Source of the DNA: Aurantiacibacter spongiae
GTDB lineage: Bacteria; Pseudomonadota; Alphaproteobacteria; Sphingomonadales; Sphingomonadaceae
Assembly: GCF_003815535.1 (NCBI RefSeq)
Contig: NZ_RPFZ01000001.1
Span: 124,001 to 188,000, forward strand
DNA length: 64,000 bases
Direction: 5' to 3'
The position numbers and the translations under genes are program-made. The notes under the pieces were generated by a model. The model did not search any database and was not told the DNA's origin. It saw only the letters and a program-made list of their open reading frames with translations. Of the stretch, positions 9,317-18,318 are shown one piece after another; position 1 is the first letter of the stretch; each line of letters starts with the position of its first letter.

Positions 9317-10603
9317 ATGTCACGACGCCACGCCGCCGCCCTCTTTCTCGCCCTGCCTGCGCTCGCCTTTCCCGTGATCGCCAACGCGCAAACCGATGCG
9401 GCTATGCCCCGGCTCGACACGCGCGCGGCCGATATCGTAGCGGTCATGCGCGGGGAAAAGGCCATGGAAGAGGTCTTTTCCGACAGTTTCAACGCGCAGA
9501 TATCCGCCGATCAGATGCAGGCGATCACCGCGCAACTGGAGGCGCAGTTCGGCGGGCTGGAGGGCGTGGACGCCGTCGAACCGATGTCCGAGACGCTCGC
9601 CTCGATCCGCATCCGGATGGAACGCGGCATCGCCAGCGGCGGCTTCCGCATCGCTCCGGATCAAGATTACAAGGTCACCGAATTTCGCCTGACCGATACC
9701 GAGCCTCTCGATGACAGTCCGCAATCGCTGCTCGCAGACGTTGCCGCTCTCCCCGGGGCGGCGAGCGTTCTTGTCACGCGGCTCGGTTCCGACGAGCCGC
9801 TGCTGGCGCACAACGCTGACCGGCAATTCGCCATTGGCTCGGCCTTCAAGCTCTACGTGCTGTCCGCGCTTGCCCACTCGATCGCGGCGGGCGAGCGCTC
9901 CTGGGAGGACGTCGTGCCGCTCACCGCGCGTAGCTATCCGAGCGGGCAGTTGCAGAATTGGCCGGCCGGATCGCCGGTAACGCTGCATACGCTGGCGACG
10001 CTGATGATCTCGATCAGCGACAACACGGCAGCCGACCAGCTCATCCGGACCCTGGGACGCGAAGCGATTGCCGCCGAACTGCTGGCGTCGGTCCATTCCG
10101 ATCCTTCCCGGACACTCCCGTTCATGACCACGCGGGAGATGTTCGTGATGAAATCGGGCGACGAGGTTTCGACGGCGGACTATCCGGCGATGAGCGAGGC
10201 GGACAGAACGCGTGCGCTTGACAGTCTCGCATCCGTGGATCGGGACATGGTGGCCATTTCGGAAGCCTTTTCGGACGATCCCAATGCGATCGACGTCGAA
10301 TGGTTCGCCTCGGCCGAGGACATCGTCCGCATATTCGATCGCATCCGCGCCCTCGACGATGATACCGCTTTGAAAATTCTCGCGGTCAGCCCCTCCGTGT
10401 CGCCTTCGATAAAGGAGCGCTGGGACTATATCGGCTACAAAGGCGGGTCGGAGCCGGGCGTGCTCAACTTGAGCTGGCTTTTGCGCAATGACGCGGGCGA
10501 GTGGAGCGTCGTAACGATGAGCTGGAACGACCCCGGAGCGCCGGTCGACCAGCGGCAATTCGAACTCATCGCCCTTCGCGCGCTCGCACTGGCAGCAGAC
10601 TGA
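9317..10603 (+). CDS. secreted class A beta-lactamase-like serine hydrolase
   Basis: A 428-residue exported protein. The signal peptide ends after ANA near residue 24. Residues about 30-125 form a separate N-terminal domain resembling DUF3887/cystatin-like modules. The C-terminal part is a penicillin-recognising fold with all three active-site motifs: S175-A-F-K178 (SxxK), S234-D-N and K375-G-G. These proteins hydrolyse or transfer at peptidoglycan-like or ester substrates; true beta-lactamase activity is not implied, because the glutamate-containing omega-loop motif of class A enzymes is not evident. It lies 60 bases after parE and may be independent. Substrate is unknown. Confidence 0.82.
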   Translation: MSRRHAAALFLALPALAFPVIANAQTDAAMPRLDTRAADIVAVMRGEKAMEEVFSDSFNAQISADQMQAITAQLEAQFGGLEGVDAVEPMSETLASIRIRMERGIASGGFRIAPDQDYKVTEFRLTDTEPLDDSPQSLLADVAALPGAASVLVTRLGSDEPLLAHNADRQFAIGSAFKLYVLSALAHSIAAGERSWEDVVPLTARSYPSGQLQNWPAGSPVTLHTLATLMISISDNTAADQLIRTLGREAIAAELLASVHSDPSRTLPFMTTREMFVMKSGDEVSTADYPAMSEADRTRALDSLASVDRDMVAISEAFSDDPNAIDVEWFASAEDIVRIFDRIRALDDDTALKILAVSPSVSPSIKERWDYIGYKGGSEPGVLNLSWLLRNDAGEWSVVTMSWNDPGAPVDQRQFELIALRALALAAD

Positions 10604-10665
10604 ACCTCCGCCAGTTTGGGTTTTCGCTGTCGTGATGGTATGATCGGCACCTGAGGAGAGACGAG

Positions 10666-11034
10666 ATGAAAGCCGCACTGCCCGTTCTCGCCATAGTTCT
10701 GCTTGGGGCAATGCCCGCCCCCGGAAAGGAAAGCGATCAGCGCAGCCCCGGTGTTGACCGCGCGCCTGCGCAAACGCAGCGCTCGGCAGACGCCTGGGGG
10801 ACCGAACCACCCTTCGAGCAGGAGCGGCGCTGCCGCGACACCATACACACCGTTCAGCTGGAGCGTGGTCAGACCCCCACGTTCGACCGCCGACCGGCCG
10901 AACCCGACGAAGCCCTTCTCTACAAGGCCGTCGATCGCGACATCGACGGGTGCGACGTGCTGGTGATGGCCAATGGGGATATCCGTCCCGTCCCCCTGCC
11001 CCAGACCGGTCCTCTCAGGCAACCAGCTCAGTAA
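10666..11034 (+). CDS. small secreted protein of unknown function
   Basis: A 122-residue protein I do not recognise. It begins with a short hydrophobic stretch (AALPVLAIVLLGAMPAPG) that looks like a signal peptide, after an excellent Shine-Dalgarno (GAGGAGAG) six bases upstream. The mature part is polar, with two cysteines (RRCRDTI and DGCDVL) that could form a disulfide, and a proline-rich end. It sits between the serine hydrolase and the convergent NamZ-like gene, with which its 3' end overlaps by seven bases. No domain can be named. Confidence 0.7.
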   Translation: MKAALPVLAIVLLGAMPAPGKESDQRSPGVDRAPAQTQRSADAWGTEPPFEQERRCRDTIHTVQLERGQTPTFDRRPAEPDEALLYKAVDRDIDGCDVLVMANGDIRPVPLPQTGPLRQPAQ

Positions 11035-12227
11035 AGTAGCAGGTCGGCCACCTCCGCCCGCCAGCTGTCCTCGTCGCGTAATGCGCGCTGGTCGAGGTCG
11101 CCGGGTTGGGCCTCTTCGTCATCGACCCATTCACGCAGGGAAGAACCCCCATTTATGACGTCGATCGCCAGGCGATCGAACTCGTATTCGTAGGGAAAGT
11201 CGCGCCACAGCTCGTAATCCGGATGAAGCGCGCGAATGGCTTTGAAGGCGACCGCCTGAAGGCGCCAGGGGCGAAACCCTGCGTGATCGTAGAACGGCCC
11301 TTCGGCATGGATCATCAGCCCGCTGCACAGATCGCCCTGGTGTTTGTGGAAGGTGGGCGTGAACCAGCATTCGCGTAGGGCACAGCCGGCCATCCAGCCA
11401 GGCGCGATACGATGCATTTCGGTCAGCACCGCCTTCGCGTCGAGATCGGGCGCGCCGAACAGCACCTCCAGCGGGCGGGTCGTCCCGCGCCCCTCGCTCA
11501 GGGTCGCACCCTCCAGCATCACCGTTCCGGGATAGGCGCGCGCCATGTTGAGACTGGCGGCGTTAGGACTGGGATTGATCCATACACGGTCGCTCGGCCA
11601 GCCGAAACCGGGCGCGGCGTCGGGCTGCCAACCGTCCATTTCGATGACGCGGTAATCGACATCGAGGCCGAAATGGCGAATGAACCAGTGACCCATTTCG
11701 CCCAGTGTCAAGCCATGCCGCATGGGCATCGGGCCGGCACCCACGAAGCTTTCCTGTCCCGGTTCGAGCAATGTGCCCTCCACCGGGCGACCCGCCGGGT
11801 TCGGTCGGTCAAGCACCCAGACGCTCTTCTCGTGGCGCGCGGCTTCTTCGAGCAGATAGAGCAGCGTGGTGACGAAGGTGTATATGCGACATCCCAGATC
11901 CTGCAGATCGAACAGGAACACGTCCGCGCTCGACATCATCTGGCCGGTCGGTCGGCGCACCTCTCCGTACAGGCTGAAGACCGGGATGCCATACCGGGCA
12001 TCGGTCTCGTCCGCCGTCTCGACCATGTTGTCCTGCTTGTCGCCTTTCAGCCCATGTTGCGGGCCGAAGGCGCTGCTCACGTTCAGACCGGCCCCCGCGA
12101 GCGCGTCGAGCGAGTGCGTAAGGTCCGCCGTGACCGATGCAGGGTGCGCGATCAGCGCGACCCGGTTACCCTCGAGAGGTTTCCTGAGTTCCGGTTCCGC
12201 CAGCAGGCGGTCTATGCCAAATTTCAT
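11028..12227 (-). CDS. DUF1343/NamZ-like exo-beta-N-acetylmuramidase family protein
   Basis: A 399-residue DUF1343 protein. Members of this family include NamZ, which releases MurNAc from peptidoglycan fragments. Family marks: RVALIAHPASV near residue 20, the FGPQHGLKGDKQDNM loop near 54-68, VFLFDLQDLGCRIYTFVTTL near 102-121, VLDRPNPAGR, and the WINPSPN and ATLSEGRGTTRPLE motifs. No convincing signal peptide is present when started at the ATG at 12227, so export is unclear. The start overlaps the stop of the DOMON-like gene (ATGA), making the two a coupled pair. Peptidoglycan recycling is the inferred role. Confidence 0.85.
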   Translation of the reverse strand: MKFGIDRLLAEPELRKPLEGNRVALIAHPASVTADLTHSLDALAGAGLNVSSAFGPQHGLKGDKQDNMVETADETDARYGIPVFSLYGEVRRPTGQMMSSADVFLFDLQDLGCRIYTFVTTLLYLLEEAARHEKSVWVLDRPNPAGRPVEGTLLEPGQESFVGAGPMPMRHGLTLGEMGHWFIRHFGLDVDYRVIEMDGWQPDAAPGFGWPSDRVWINPSPNAASLNMARAYPGTVMLEGATLSEGRGTTRPLEVLFGAPDLDAKAVLTEMHRIAPGWMAGCALRECWFTPTFHKHQGDLCSGLMIHAEGPFYDHAGFRPWRLQAVAFKAIRALHPDYELWRDFPYEYEFDRLAIDVINGGSSLREWVDDEEAQPGDLDQRALRDEDSWRAEVADLLLY

Positions 12228-12766
12228 GCAGCCCGAAGTCGCCCAAGCGAGGCTGTGAAGCAAGCCGGATCGTGAAAATCGGGTTTCTCGCTGTTGTGGC
12301 ACAGCGACCAGTAGCTTTTTACCCCACCCTCTTCCTCGATCACGGCAGCAAGCCCGACTGCGAAGGGCGGCTCGGGCATCTGGCTGCGCGGGAGGGCGGC
12401 GTCGAAAATTGCCATGGCCTGCCCCATTCGCATCGCGCAGTCAGGTTCACGGGCGAAGTCGCGTTCGCTCATTCCCTCCCGCGGGGCGGTGAAGTCGTAG
12501 GCGGCCCAGCGTTCGGAAGGCGAAAGATTGAACTCGCTGTATCCGGTATCCCCCGGTTGCTGCACGAACATCTCGAAGCAGGTCGTCTCCCATAGATTAT
12601 CGGCGCGCCCGCGGCCGGCGAACCTGGGCACCACCAGCTTGCCTGGCCCGTCGATCCTCCAACGTACGCGCATCCAGCTGTCGGTGATGGATAGAATCTT
12701 GGCCTCCATGCTGCGCACGGCCACGGGCGGCGTGGCCGGATGGCAGACCAGTCGATGCGTTTGCAA
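12224..12766 (-). CDS. DOMON-like domain protein
   Basis: A 180-residue single-domain protein with a carbohydrate-binding-module-9/DOMON-like beta-sandwich pattern: [26 protein letters not shown], then [18 protein letters not shown]. This architecture is common in sphingomonads and has no established function; sugar or heme binding is known for the wider superfamily. Start is a TTG at 12766 preceded by a strong AGGAGGG five to six bases upstream, and no in-frame ATG suits the conserved N-terminus. Its stop overlaps the start of the NamZ-like gene. Divergent from tyrS. Confidence 0.8.
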   Translation of the reverse strand: MQTHRLVCHPATPPVAVRSMEAKILSITDSWMRVRWRIDGPGKLVVPRFAGRGRADNLWETTCFEMFVQQPGDTGYSEFNLSPSERWAAYDFTAPREGMSERDFAREPDCAMRMGQAMAIFDAALPRSQMPEPPFAVGLAAVIEEEGGVKSYWSLCHNSEKPDFHDPACFTASLGRLRAA

Positions 12767-12810
12767 TCGGCCCTCCTCATGCTAGCGCCCGGCCCCCGAT
12801 GGAGACCTCG

Positions 12811-14043
12811 ATGACGACTTGCGAATCCGATCTGCTGCGCGTGCTTCACGAGCGCGGCTATGTCCATCAGGTGACGGACGAGGCGGGGCTGGACGCCCTA
12901 GCCGCGCGGCAGGTTGTGCCAGGCTATATCGGTTTCGACCCGACCGCTCCCTCGCTCCACGTCGGCAGCCTCGTCCAGATCATGATGCTGCGCCGCCTTC
13001 AGCAAACCGGGCACAGGCCGATCGTGGTCATGGGTGGCGGGACCGGAATGATCGGCGATCCGTCCGGCAAGGACGAGAGCAGGCAGCTGATGACCGACCA
13101 GGTCATCGCGGACAACGTGGCCGGTATCCGCAAGGTGTTCGAGCGGTTGCTTGCCTTTGGCGACGGCCCCACCGACGCGGTCATGGTCAACAATGCGGAA
13201 TGGCTGGGGGACCTCGGCTATATCGAGCTTCTGCGCGACGTCGGCCCGCACTTCACGGTGAACCGGATGCTGACCTTCGATTCGGTCCGCACCCGTCTCG
13301 ATCGGGAACAGCCGCTGACGTTTCTCGAATTCAACTACATGATCCTGCAGGCTTACGACTTCCTGGAACTGGCGCGACGATACGAATGTCGGTTGCAAAT
13401 GGGTGGGAGCGATCAGTGGGGCAACATCGTCAACGGCATGGAGCTGGGCCGGCGCATGGAGGGACGCGACCTGTACGGGCTGACGACGCCGCTTCTGACC
13501 ACCGCCAGCGGTGCGAAAATGGGCAAGACGGCAGCGGGCGCGGTCTGGCTCAACGAGGAACAATTGCCGGCCTACGATTTCTGGCAGTTCTGGCGGAATA
13601 CCGATGACCGCGACGTGGGGCGCTTTCTCAGGCTTTTCACGGATCTGCCGCTGGACGAGATCGGCCGGCTGGAAGCGCTCGAAGGCAGCGAGATCAATGC
13701 CGCCAAGACCTTACTCGCAGACGAGGTGACGCGGCTCGTGCGTGGCGAGGAAGCCGCCGCATCGGCCCGCGCCACCGCGGAACAGACATTTGCCGGCGGC
13801 GGACGCGGCGAGGATCTGCCGGTCGCCGAAGTCCCGCCCGAAGGCCTGCGCGTCGGAGCCGCCCTTGTCGCACTCGGCTTCACCGCTTCCAACGGAGAGG
13901 CCAAGCGCAAGGTCGCGGAGGGTGCCGTGAAACTCGACGGCGCAAGCGTAGCCGATGCCGGCCATCTGGTCACATTATCCGCATCGCAGGAGATCCGGCT
14001 CAGCATGGGCAAGAAGAAGCACGGGATCCTCAGGGGCGCGTGA
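12811..14043 (+). CDS. tyrS: tyrosyl-tRNA synthetase
   Basis: A 410-residue class I aminoacyl-tRNA synthetase that charges tRNA-Tyr. The HIGH-type motif is HVGS at residues 50-53, the tyrosine pocket shows GGSDQWGN, and the KMSKS-type loop is KMGKT near residue 235. A C-terminal S4 RNA-binding domain occupies about residues 345-410 ([15 protein letters not shown]). The second ATG at 12811 is chosen because GGAG sits seven bases upstream and homologues start MTT; the ATG at 12799 lacks a ribosome site. Monocistronic by position. Confidence 0.95.
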   Translation: MTTCESDLLRVLHERGYVHQVTDEAGLDALAARQVVPGYIGFDPTAPSLHVGSLVQIMMLRRLQQTGHRPIVVMGGGTGMIGDPSGKDESRQLMTDQVIADNVAGIRKVFERLLAFGDGPTDAVMVNNAEWLGDLGYIELLRDVGPHFTVNRMLTFDSVRTRLDREQPLTFLEFNYMILQAYDFLELARRYECRLQMGGSDQWGNIVNGMELGRRMEGRDLYGLTTPLLTTASGAKMGKTAAGAVWLNEEQLPAYDFWQFWRNTDDRDVGRFLRLFTDLPLDEIGRLEALEGSEINAAKTLLADEVTRLVRGEEAAASARATAEQTFAGGGRGEDLPVAEVPPEGLRVGAALVALGFTASNGEAKRKVAEGAVKLDGASVADAGHLVTLSASQEIRLSMGKKKHGILRGA

Positions 14044-14149
14044 TCGGACCGGTCGCGACCACGGTTCTGCATCGACTCGCTGTTTTACCAAAATTGCACC
14101 ATTTGTTGTCATTGCGGGCTCCGGATAATCAACGGGAGGTCGACAGGAC

Positions 14150-14488
14150 ATGGCAGGCGGTGCCCAGCTATCGGTAACGGACATGCGGCGGTCCTCGCGG
14201 CATCCGGTCGACTATTGCGTGATCGCCGAACATCTGCAGCGCGGCGACCTCAAGCTCGCCATCACCAACGTATCCGCTCACGGTTTCATGGTTTCCGGCG
14301 TCGAAGGACTGGCGCGGGGCGACAGGCTCATCATACGCCTTCCGGCCGTGGGCCGAATCGAAGCCTACTGCATCTGGACCACGGACGAGCGTGCCGGTTT
14401 CCAGTTCGAACGCATCATCCGTTTCGACGATTTCCAGGCGATGATAAAGGAAATGCAGCCAAACCCGGCGCTTCGCCGGCGAGGGTAA
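14150..14488 (+). CDS. PilZ domain protein
   Basis: A 112-residue single PilZ domain. The c-di-GMP-binding signature is present as RRSSRHPV (RxxxR, residues 13-20) and the second motif as NVSAHGFMV (D/NxSxxG, near residues 42-50). Single-domain PilZ proteins bind cyclic di-GMP and act on motility, exopolysaccharide or pili by contacting partners. GGGAGG lies about ten bases before the ATG. Neighbours do not reveal a target, although a Tad-type pilus cluster lies 30 kb away. Confidence 0.85.
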   Translation: MAGGAQLSVTDMRRSSRHPVDYCVIAEHLQRGDLKLAITNVSAHGFMVSGVEGLARGDRLIIRLPAVGRIEAYCIWTTDERAGFQFERIIRFDDFQAMIKEMQPNPALRRRG

Positions 14489-14556
14489 GCCTGGCTTCTG
14501 GCCGGTAAACACCAGCTGACTTGGCAAGCGCGAGCGGCCCTGCCAAGGCGCTGGGC

Positions 14557-15891
14557 GTGAGCAGCGGCCCGGAACACCAGCGCGCGGATGACGGAACATC
14601 CGCACAGCCTTCCAGCCCCCTGCGCATTCACAATTTCCGCGCCTATCTGGTCGCCCGGTTCACCATGATGGTCGGCCAGTACGCGATGATGCTCATCATC
14701 GGCTGGCAGACCTATACCCTCGCACGCCAGGGCGGAATGGACGAGTTCGGCGCATCCGGACGGCTTGCGCTGATCGGTCTGCTGCAATTCCTGCCACTTT
14801 TCGTGCTATCGCCCTTCTCCGGTCTCGTGGCCGACCGGTTCGACCGCAAGACCGTATCGCGCATGACGATCGGCCTGCAATTCGTTTGCGCCGCAACGCT
14901 TGCCTGGCTTACCTGGACCGACGCGATCGCACTGCGCTGGCTGTTCGTCGTCGCGATCCTGCTCGGCGTGGTACGGGCATTCAACGGGCCGGCCCTGTCG
15001 GCGCTGGCACCAAATCTCGTGCCCAAGGCGATCCTGCCCAACGCCATCGCACTATCCTCGATAGCGTGGCAGACCGGCATGATCGTCGGCCCGGCGATCG
15101 GTGGATACGCCTATGACGCCGAGCCTGCCCTGCCCTACGCCATCGCGGCGGCACTTTTCCTGTTCGGCATCCTCGCGATCACGACCATCGGCAAGGTACC
15201 GCGTTCGCCGATTACCGGAGCGCAACGGCCCATCGGTCAGGTCATTGACGGGTGGCGCTATGTCATTCACAACCGCATGGTTCTGGGCGCGATCACGCTG
15301 GACCTGATGGCGGTATTCCTGGCCGGCGCGACCGCGCTGTTTTCCCCTTTCGCCTACGACATCCTCGAAGTGGGCGAGACCGGGCTTGCCCAGCTGGCCG
15401 CCGCGCCGGCGGTGGGGGCCGCAGTCACCGCGATCTGGTTCAGCTTCCGTCCGCTCAAGACCAATGTCGGGCCGAAGATGCTGTGGGCCGTCGTGGCCTT
15501 CGGTGTGGCGACGGTGGTGTTCGGGTTCTCCCGCACAATGCCGCTTAGCCTCGCGGCGCTGTTCGTGGTCGGCGCGGCGGACATGTTCTCGGTCTATATT
15601 CGCCAGTCGCTGGTGCAATTGCATACGCCTGACGACAAGCGCGGCCGCGTTTCCTCCGCCAGCTTGCTCACGATCAGCGCCTCGAACGAAGGGGGAGACG
15701 CGTTTTCGGGCTTTCTCGCCAGCCTGCTGGGTCCGGCCACGGCAGTCATCGCGGGCGGTATCGGTGCCATTGTCACGGTAGGACTGTGGGCGCGGCTTTT
15801 CCCCGTTCTGCGTCATACCCGGACCTTCGACCCGCCTGCCGCATTGAGAGACGAGATACCGGAAGAAAAATTGCAGGAACAGGTTCCATGA
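14557..15891 (+). CDS. MFS transporter (enterobactin-exporter-like branch)
   Basis: A roughly 444-residue membrane transporter with many hydrophobic segments and the inter-helix signature [15 protein letters not shown] near residue 85, typical of the MFS-3/EntS-type exporters. The GTG at 14557 is preferred over an upstream TTG at 14521 because AAGG precedes it; both give a cytoplasmic N-terminal tail. Its TGA overlaps the ATG of cysK, so the two are coupled. Substrate is unknown; coupling to cysteine synthase makes a sulfur compound or amino acid one possibility, but this is only context. Confidence 0.82.
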   Translation: MSSGPEHQRADDGTSAQPSSPLRIHNFRAYLVARFTMMVGQYAMMLIIGWQTYTLARQGGMDEFGASGRLALIGLLQFLPLFVLSPFSGLVADRFDRKTVSRMTIGLQFVCAATLAWLTWTDAIALRWLFVVAILLGVVRAFNGPALSALAPNLVPKAILPNAIALSSIAWQTGMIVGPAIGGYAYDAEPALPYAIAAALFLFGILAITTIGKVPRSPITGAQRPIGQVIDGWRYVIHNRMVLGAITLDLMAVFLAGATALFSPFAYDILEVGETGLAQLAAAPAVGAAVTAIWFSFRPLKTNVGPKMLWAVVAFGVATVVFGFSRTMPLSLAALFVVGAADMFSVYIRQSLVQLHTPDDKRGRVSSASLLTISASNEGGDAFSGFLASLLGPATAVIAGGIGAIVTVGLWARLFPVLRHTRTFDPPAALRDEIPEEKLQEQVP

Positions 15892-16808
15892 AATTCGACA
15901 ACGTCCTCCAGTCCATTGGCAATACCCCGCATATCCGCCTGTCGCGGCTCTTCCCCGATCACGAGGTCTGGGTGAAGAGCGAGCGGGCCAATCCCGGCGG
16001 TTCCATCAAGGATCGCATTGCCCTCGCAATGGTCGAGGACGCAGAGAAGTCGGGCGACCTCAAGCCCGGCGGGACCATCATCGAACCGACCAGCGGCAAT
16101 ACCGGGATCGGTCTGGCGATGGTGGCTGCGGTCAAGGGCTACAAACTCGTCCTCGTCATGCCGGAAAGCATGAGCGTGGAGCGGCGCCGCCTGATGCTCG
16201 CATATGGTGCCAGTTTCGATCTCACCCCCAAGGAAGGCGGGATGAAGGGTGCCATCGAGAGGGCGAACGAACTGGTCGGCGAAACCCCCGGCGCCTGGAT
16301 GCCGCAGCAATTCGACAACCCGGCCAACTACATGGTTCACACGCGCACGACGGCCAAGGAAATCCTCGACGATTTCGCTGCCAGCCCGATCGACGTCATG
16401 ATCACGGGCGTGGGAACCGGCGGGCACATTACCGGTTGCGCGGAAGAATTGAAGAAGGTCTGGCCCGATCTGAAGGCCTACGCCGTCGAACCCGAAGCCT
16501 CACCTGTCATTTCCGGCGGTCAGCCCGGCCCCCACCCCATCCAGGGAATCGGAGCGGGATTCATTCCGGAAAACCTCCATACAAGGTCCATCGACGGCGC
16601 CATCAAGGTCGACGCCGAAAAAGCGAAGGATATGGCCCGGCGCTGCGCCGCGGAAGAAGGGCTCCTGGTCGGCATCAGCAGCGGCGCCACACTGGCCGCT
16701 ATCGACTCCAAACTGCCCGACCTCGAAGCCGGGAGCCGCGTGCTCGGTTTCAATTACGATACCGGCGAACGATATTTGTCGGTTCCCGATTTCCTGCCCG
16801 AAACCTGA
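15888..16808 (+). CDS. cysK: cysteine synthase A (O-acetylserine sulfhydrylase)
   Basis: A 306-residue PLP enzyme making cysteine from O-acetylserine and sulfide. K41 in GGSIKDR is the Schiff-base lysine; the substrate loop is TSGNTG, the phosphate-binding loop is GTGGH, and SSGAT carries the serine that contacts the pyridine nitrogen. Family length is 300-320, so it is complete. The ATG at 15888 overlaps the stop of the MFS gene; the longer frame upstream is not conserved. CysK versus CysM cannot be fully settled by eye, but the QFDNPAN motif favours CysK. Confidence 0.9.
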   Translation: MKFDNVLQSIGNTPHIRLSRLFPDHEVWVKSERANPGGSIKDRIALAMVEDAEKSGDLKPGGTIIEPTSGNTGIGLAMVAAVKGYKLVLVMPESMSVERRRLMLAYGASFDLTPKEGGMKGAIERANELVGETPGAWMPQQFDNPANYMVHTRTTAKEILDDFAASPIDVMITGVGTGGHITGCAEELKKVWPDLKAYAVEPEASPVISGGQPGPHPIQGIGAGFIPENLHTRSIDGAIKVDAEKAKDMARRCAAEEGLLVGISSGATLAAIDSKLPDLEAGSRVLGFNYDTGERYLSVPDFLPET

Positions 16809-16820
16809 CCGCAAGGGCAA

Positions 16821-17198
16821 TCAGGCGTCGTCCATTCGCACGAGCTGTTCCCCTTCGAGCTGCCGGTAAAAGCAACTGCGCGCACCCGTATGGCACGCCG
16901 GTCCGGCGGGGCGAACCTTCAGGACCAGCGCGTCCTGATCGCAATCGACGAGGATCTGTTCGACATGAAGGACGTTGCCCGACGTCTCGCCCTTCTGCCA
17001 GAGTGTGCCGCGCGAGCGGGAATGGAAGTGGGCGAGCCCCGTCGCACGCGTGGCCGCCAGCGCCTCTGCATTCATGAAGGCCAGCATCAGGATCTCGCCA
17101 GTTTCGCAGTCCTGCGCAACGGCGCTCAACAAGCCGTTGCCATCGAACCTGGGAAGAAACGCAGTATCCTCTTCCTGCCGATTGTCATCGCAAGCGAT
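16821..17198 (-). CDS. hisI: phosphoribosyl-AMP cyclohydrolase
   Basis: Histidine biosynthesis step 3: opens the purine ring of phosphoribosyl-AMP. Metal-binding and catalytic signatures are clear: [28 protein letters not shown] and [15 protein letters not shown]. The first standard start in this frame is TTG at 17132, but that would remove a family-like N-terminus ([14 protein letters not shown]) that is open upstream. The most plausible start is an ATC at 17198-17196 with AAGGAA six bases before it, giving about 125 residues, close to the usual length. A CTG at 17234 is another candidate, and a sequencing frameshift is possible. Convergent with cysK across a 12-base gap. Confidence 0.85.
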   Translation of the reverse strand: MACDDNRQEEDTAFLPRFDGNGLLSAVAQDCETGEILMLAFMNAEALAATRATGLAHFHSRSRGTLWQKGETSGNVLHVEQILVDCDQDALVLKVRPAGPACHTGARSCFYRQLEGEQLVRMDDA

Positions 17199-17309
17199 TG
17201 TTCGTTCCTTCCCATACGCATGATTGGGTTTCAGTGCCGATACCCATTTGTTGCACGATAATCACAACCAGGTGTCAAAACCTTTCGTCCGGGCCGTTAA
17301 CACTTTTCA

Positions 17310-17518
17310 CCATAGGCGTTCGGTGGGAAAACCACCGGCGGGCGACGTGACTCGTCGCTCGCCGTTTCCGGTCAAGGAAATGGGGGGTCTCGGCACCCGG
17401 AACAATCCGGGGCCGTCACATGAGGGTTTGAAGCCACCGCGCTCACCGGGGGGTCGCGCGACCGCTTCAACGGTATCGTCACGCGGGCGCCCGGGATTTT
17501 CCCGGGCGCTTTGCGTTT
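17310..17518 (+). ncRNA. candidate structured small RNA ending in an intrinsic terminator
   Basis: This stretch has no plausible gene but contains a chain of perfect short hairpins read on the plus strand: arms at 17321-17326/17332-17337, 17342-17347/17353-17358, 17365-17369/17376-17380, 17396-17401/17406-17411 (ACAA loop) and 17430-17434/17464-17468, followed by a 10-bp terminator stem at 17487-17509. It is divergent from hisI. I cannot match it to tmRNA, SRP RNA, RNase P or 6S RNA by eye, and no clear promoter was found. Strand is inferred from the T residues after the last hairpin. Confidence 0.35.
17487..17518 (+). terminator. intrinsic terminator in the hisI-comF gap
   Basis: A perfect 10-bp inverted repeat (17487-17496 with 17500-17509, three-base loop) followed by TTTGCGTTT. 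The T residues lie on the plus strand only, so it would stop a plus-strand transcript; comF, whose stop is at 17528 on the minus strand, could also use the stem. Confidence 0.65.
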
Positions 17519-17527
17519 GGACAAGCC

Positions 17528-18277
17528 TCATTCGCCACCCGCCAGAACCCGTGAAAAGCATGCTATCACCACCTTGGCTGCGCCCCCGTCCTTGAGAGCG
17601 CGCACGCAGGCCGTGCTGGTCGCTCCGCTCGTCAGAACGTCGTCCACCACCAGAACCCTGGCTCCGCTCACGATCCCCGCACGCCGCGGATCGAGGGCGA
17701 TGGCGCCAGCTAGCACATCCGCCCGTCCTGCCCGGTCGAGGCCGCCCAGGCTCGGCGTCGCACGCAGACGCTTCAGGGCGTCCACGCAAAGCCGCGCCCC
17801 GGTTCGCCGGGCAATCTCCCTGGCGAGCAGCGCCGACTGGTTGTAGCCCCGGCGCCACAGCCGTGAGCGGTGGAGCGGCACGGGCACCGCGACCCAGTCT
17901 TCGTCGACCCCGGGCAATCGCGATACGATGAGCCTCGCGAGGACGGGGGCGAGCGCGATCCGGTTGCCATGCTTGAACGACAGCACCAGCTTGCGCGCCG
18001 TATCGTTGTAGAGCGTCGCCGCGGCGATACCGTCATGCTCGGGGCGCTGCATCCGGCACGTGCGGCAAACCGCGCCTTCCGGCGTTACTTCGTCATGGGA
18101 GGCGGGCATCTGGCACAGGGAACATGCCGGTTCGCCCGGAACTGCCAGCGAATTCCAGCACTCCAGGCACAGGCCCGTCTGTGCGCCAATGCCATCGCCA
18201 CAGACCGGGCACCGCGGCGGATAGACAAGGTCGACCAGCGGCGCGAGGGATTGCGACAGGGTGCGGGCGACCGTCAT
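17528..18277 (-). CDS. comF: ComF family phosphoribosyltransferase-like protein
   Basis: A 249-residue ComF protein. The N-terminus has two zinc-ribbon-like CxxC pairs (CPVCGDG and CLECW; CSLCQMP and CRTCRMQ), and the C-terminal domain has the PRPP-binding loop VLVVDDVLTSGAT near residues 212-224 and the family block VPVPLHRSRLWRRGYNQ. In transformable bacteria ComF helps bring single-stranded DNA into the cytoplasm; in non-transformable ones its role is unclear. The ATG at 18277 follows a very strong AAAGGGGG; an upstream open extension overlaps the divergent methyltransferase and is rejected. Confidence 0.88.
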   Translation of the reverse strand: MTVARTLSQSLAPLVDLVYPPRCPVCGDGIGAQTGLCLECWNSLAVPGEPACSLCQMPASHDEVTPEGAVCRTCRMQRPEHDGIAAATLYNDTARKLVLSFKHGNRIALAPVLARLIVSRLPGVDEDWVAVPVPLHRSRLWRRGYNQSALLAREIARRTGARLCVDALKRLRATPSLGGLDRAGRADVLAGAIALDPRRAGIVSGARVLVVDDVLTSGATSTACVRALKDGGAAKVVIACFSRVLAGGE

Positions 18278-18318
18278 CCCCCTTTGCTGCCCCGCCCCGC
18301 GTCTGTAGGCAAGCGCGC

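Noticed and set aside
9317-10603. Class A beta-lactamase as an antibiotic-resistance gene
   Set aside because: Has SxxK, SDN and KGG but an extra N-terminal domain and no evident omega-loop glutamate motif; better called a generic serine hydrolase.
18124-18318. Upstream extension of the methyltransferase frame
   Set aside because: Overlaps comF in antisense; family likeness starts at 18319.
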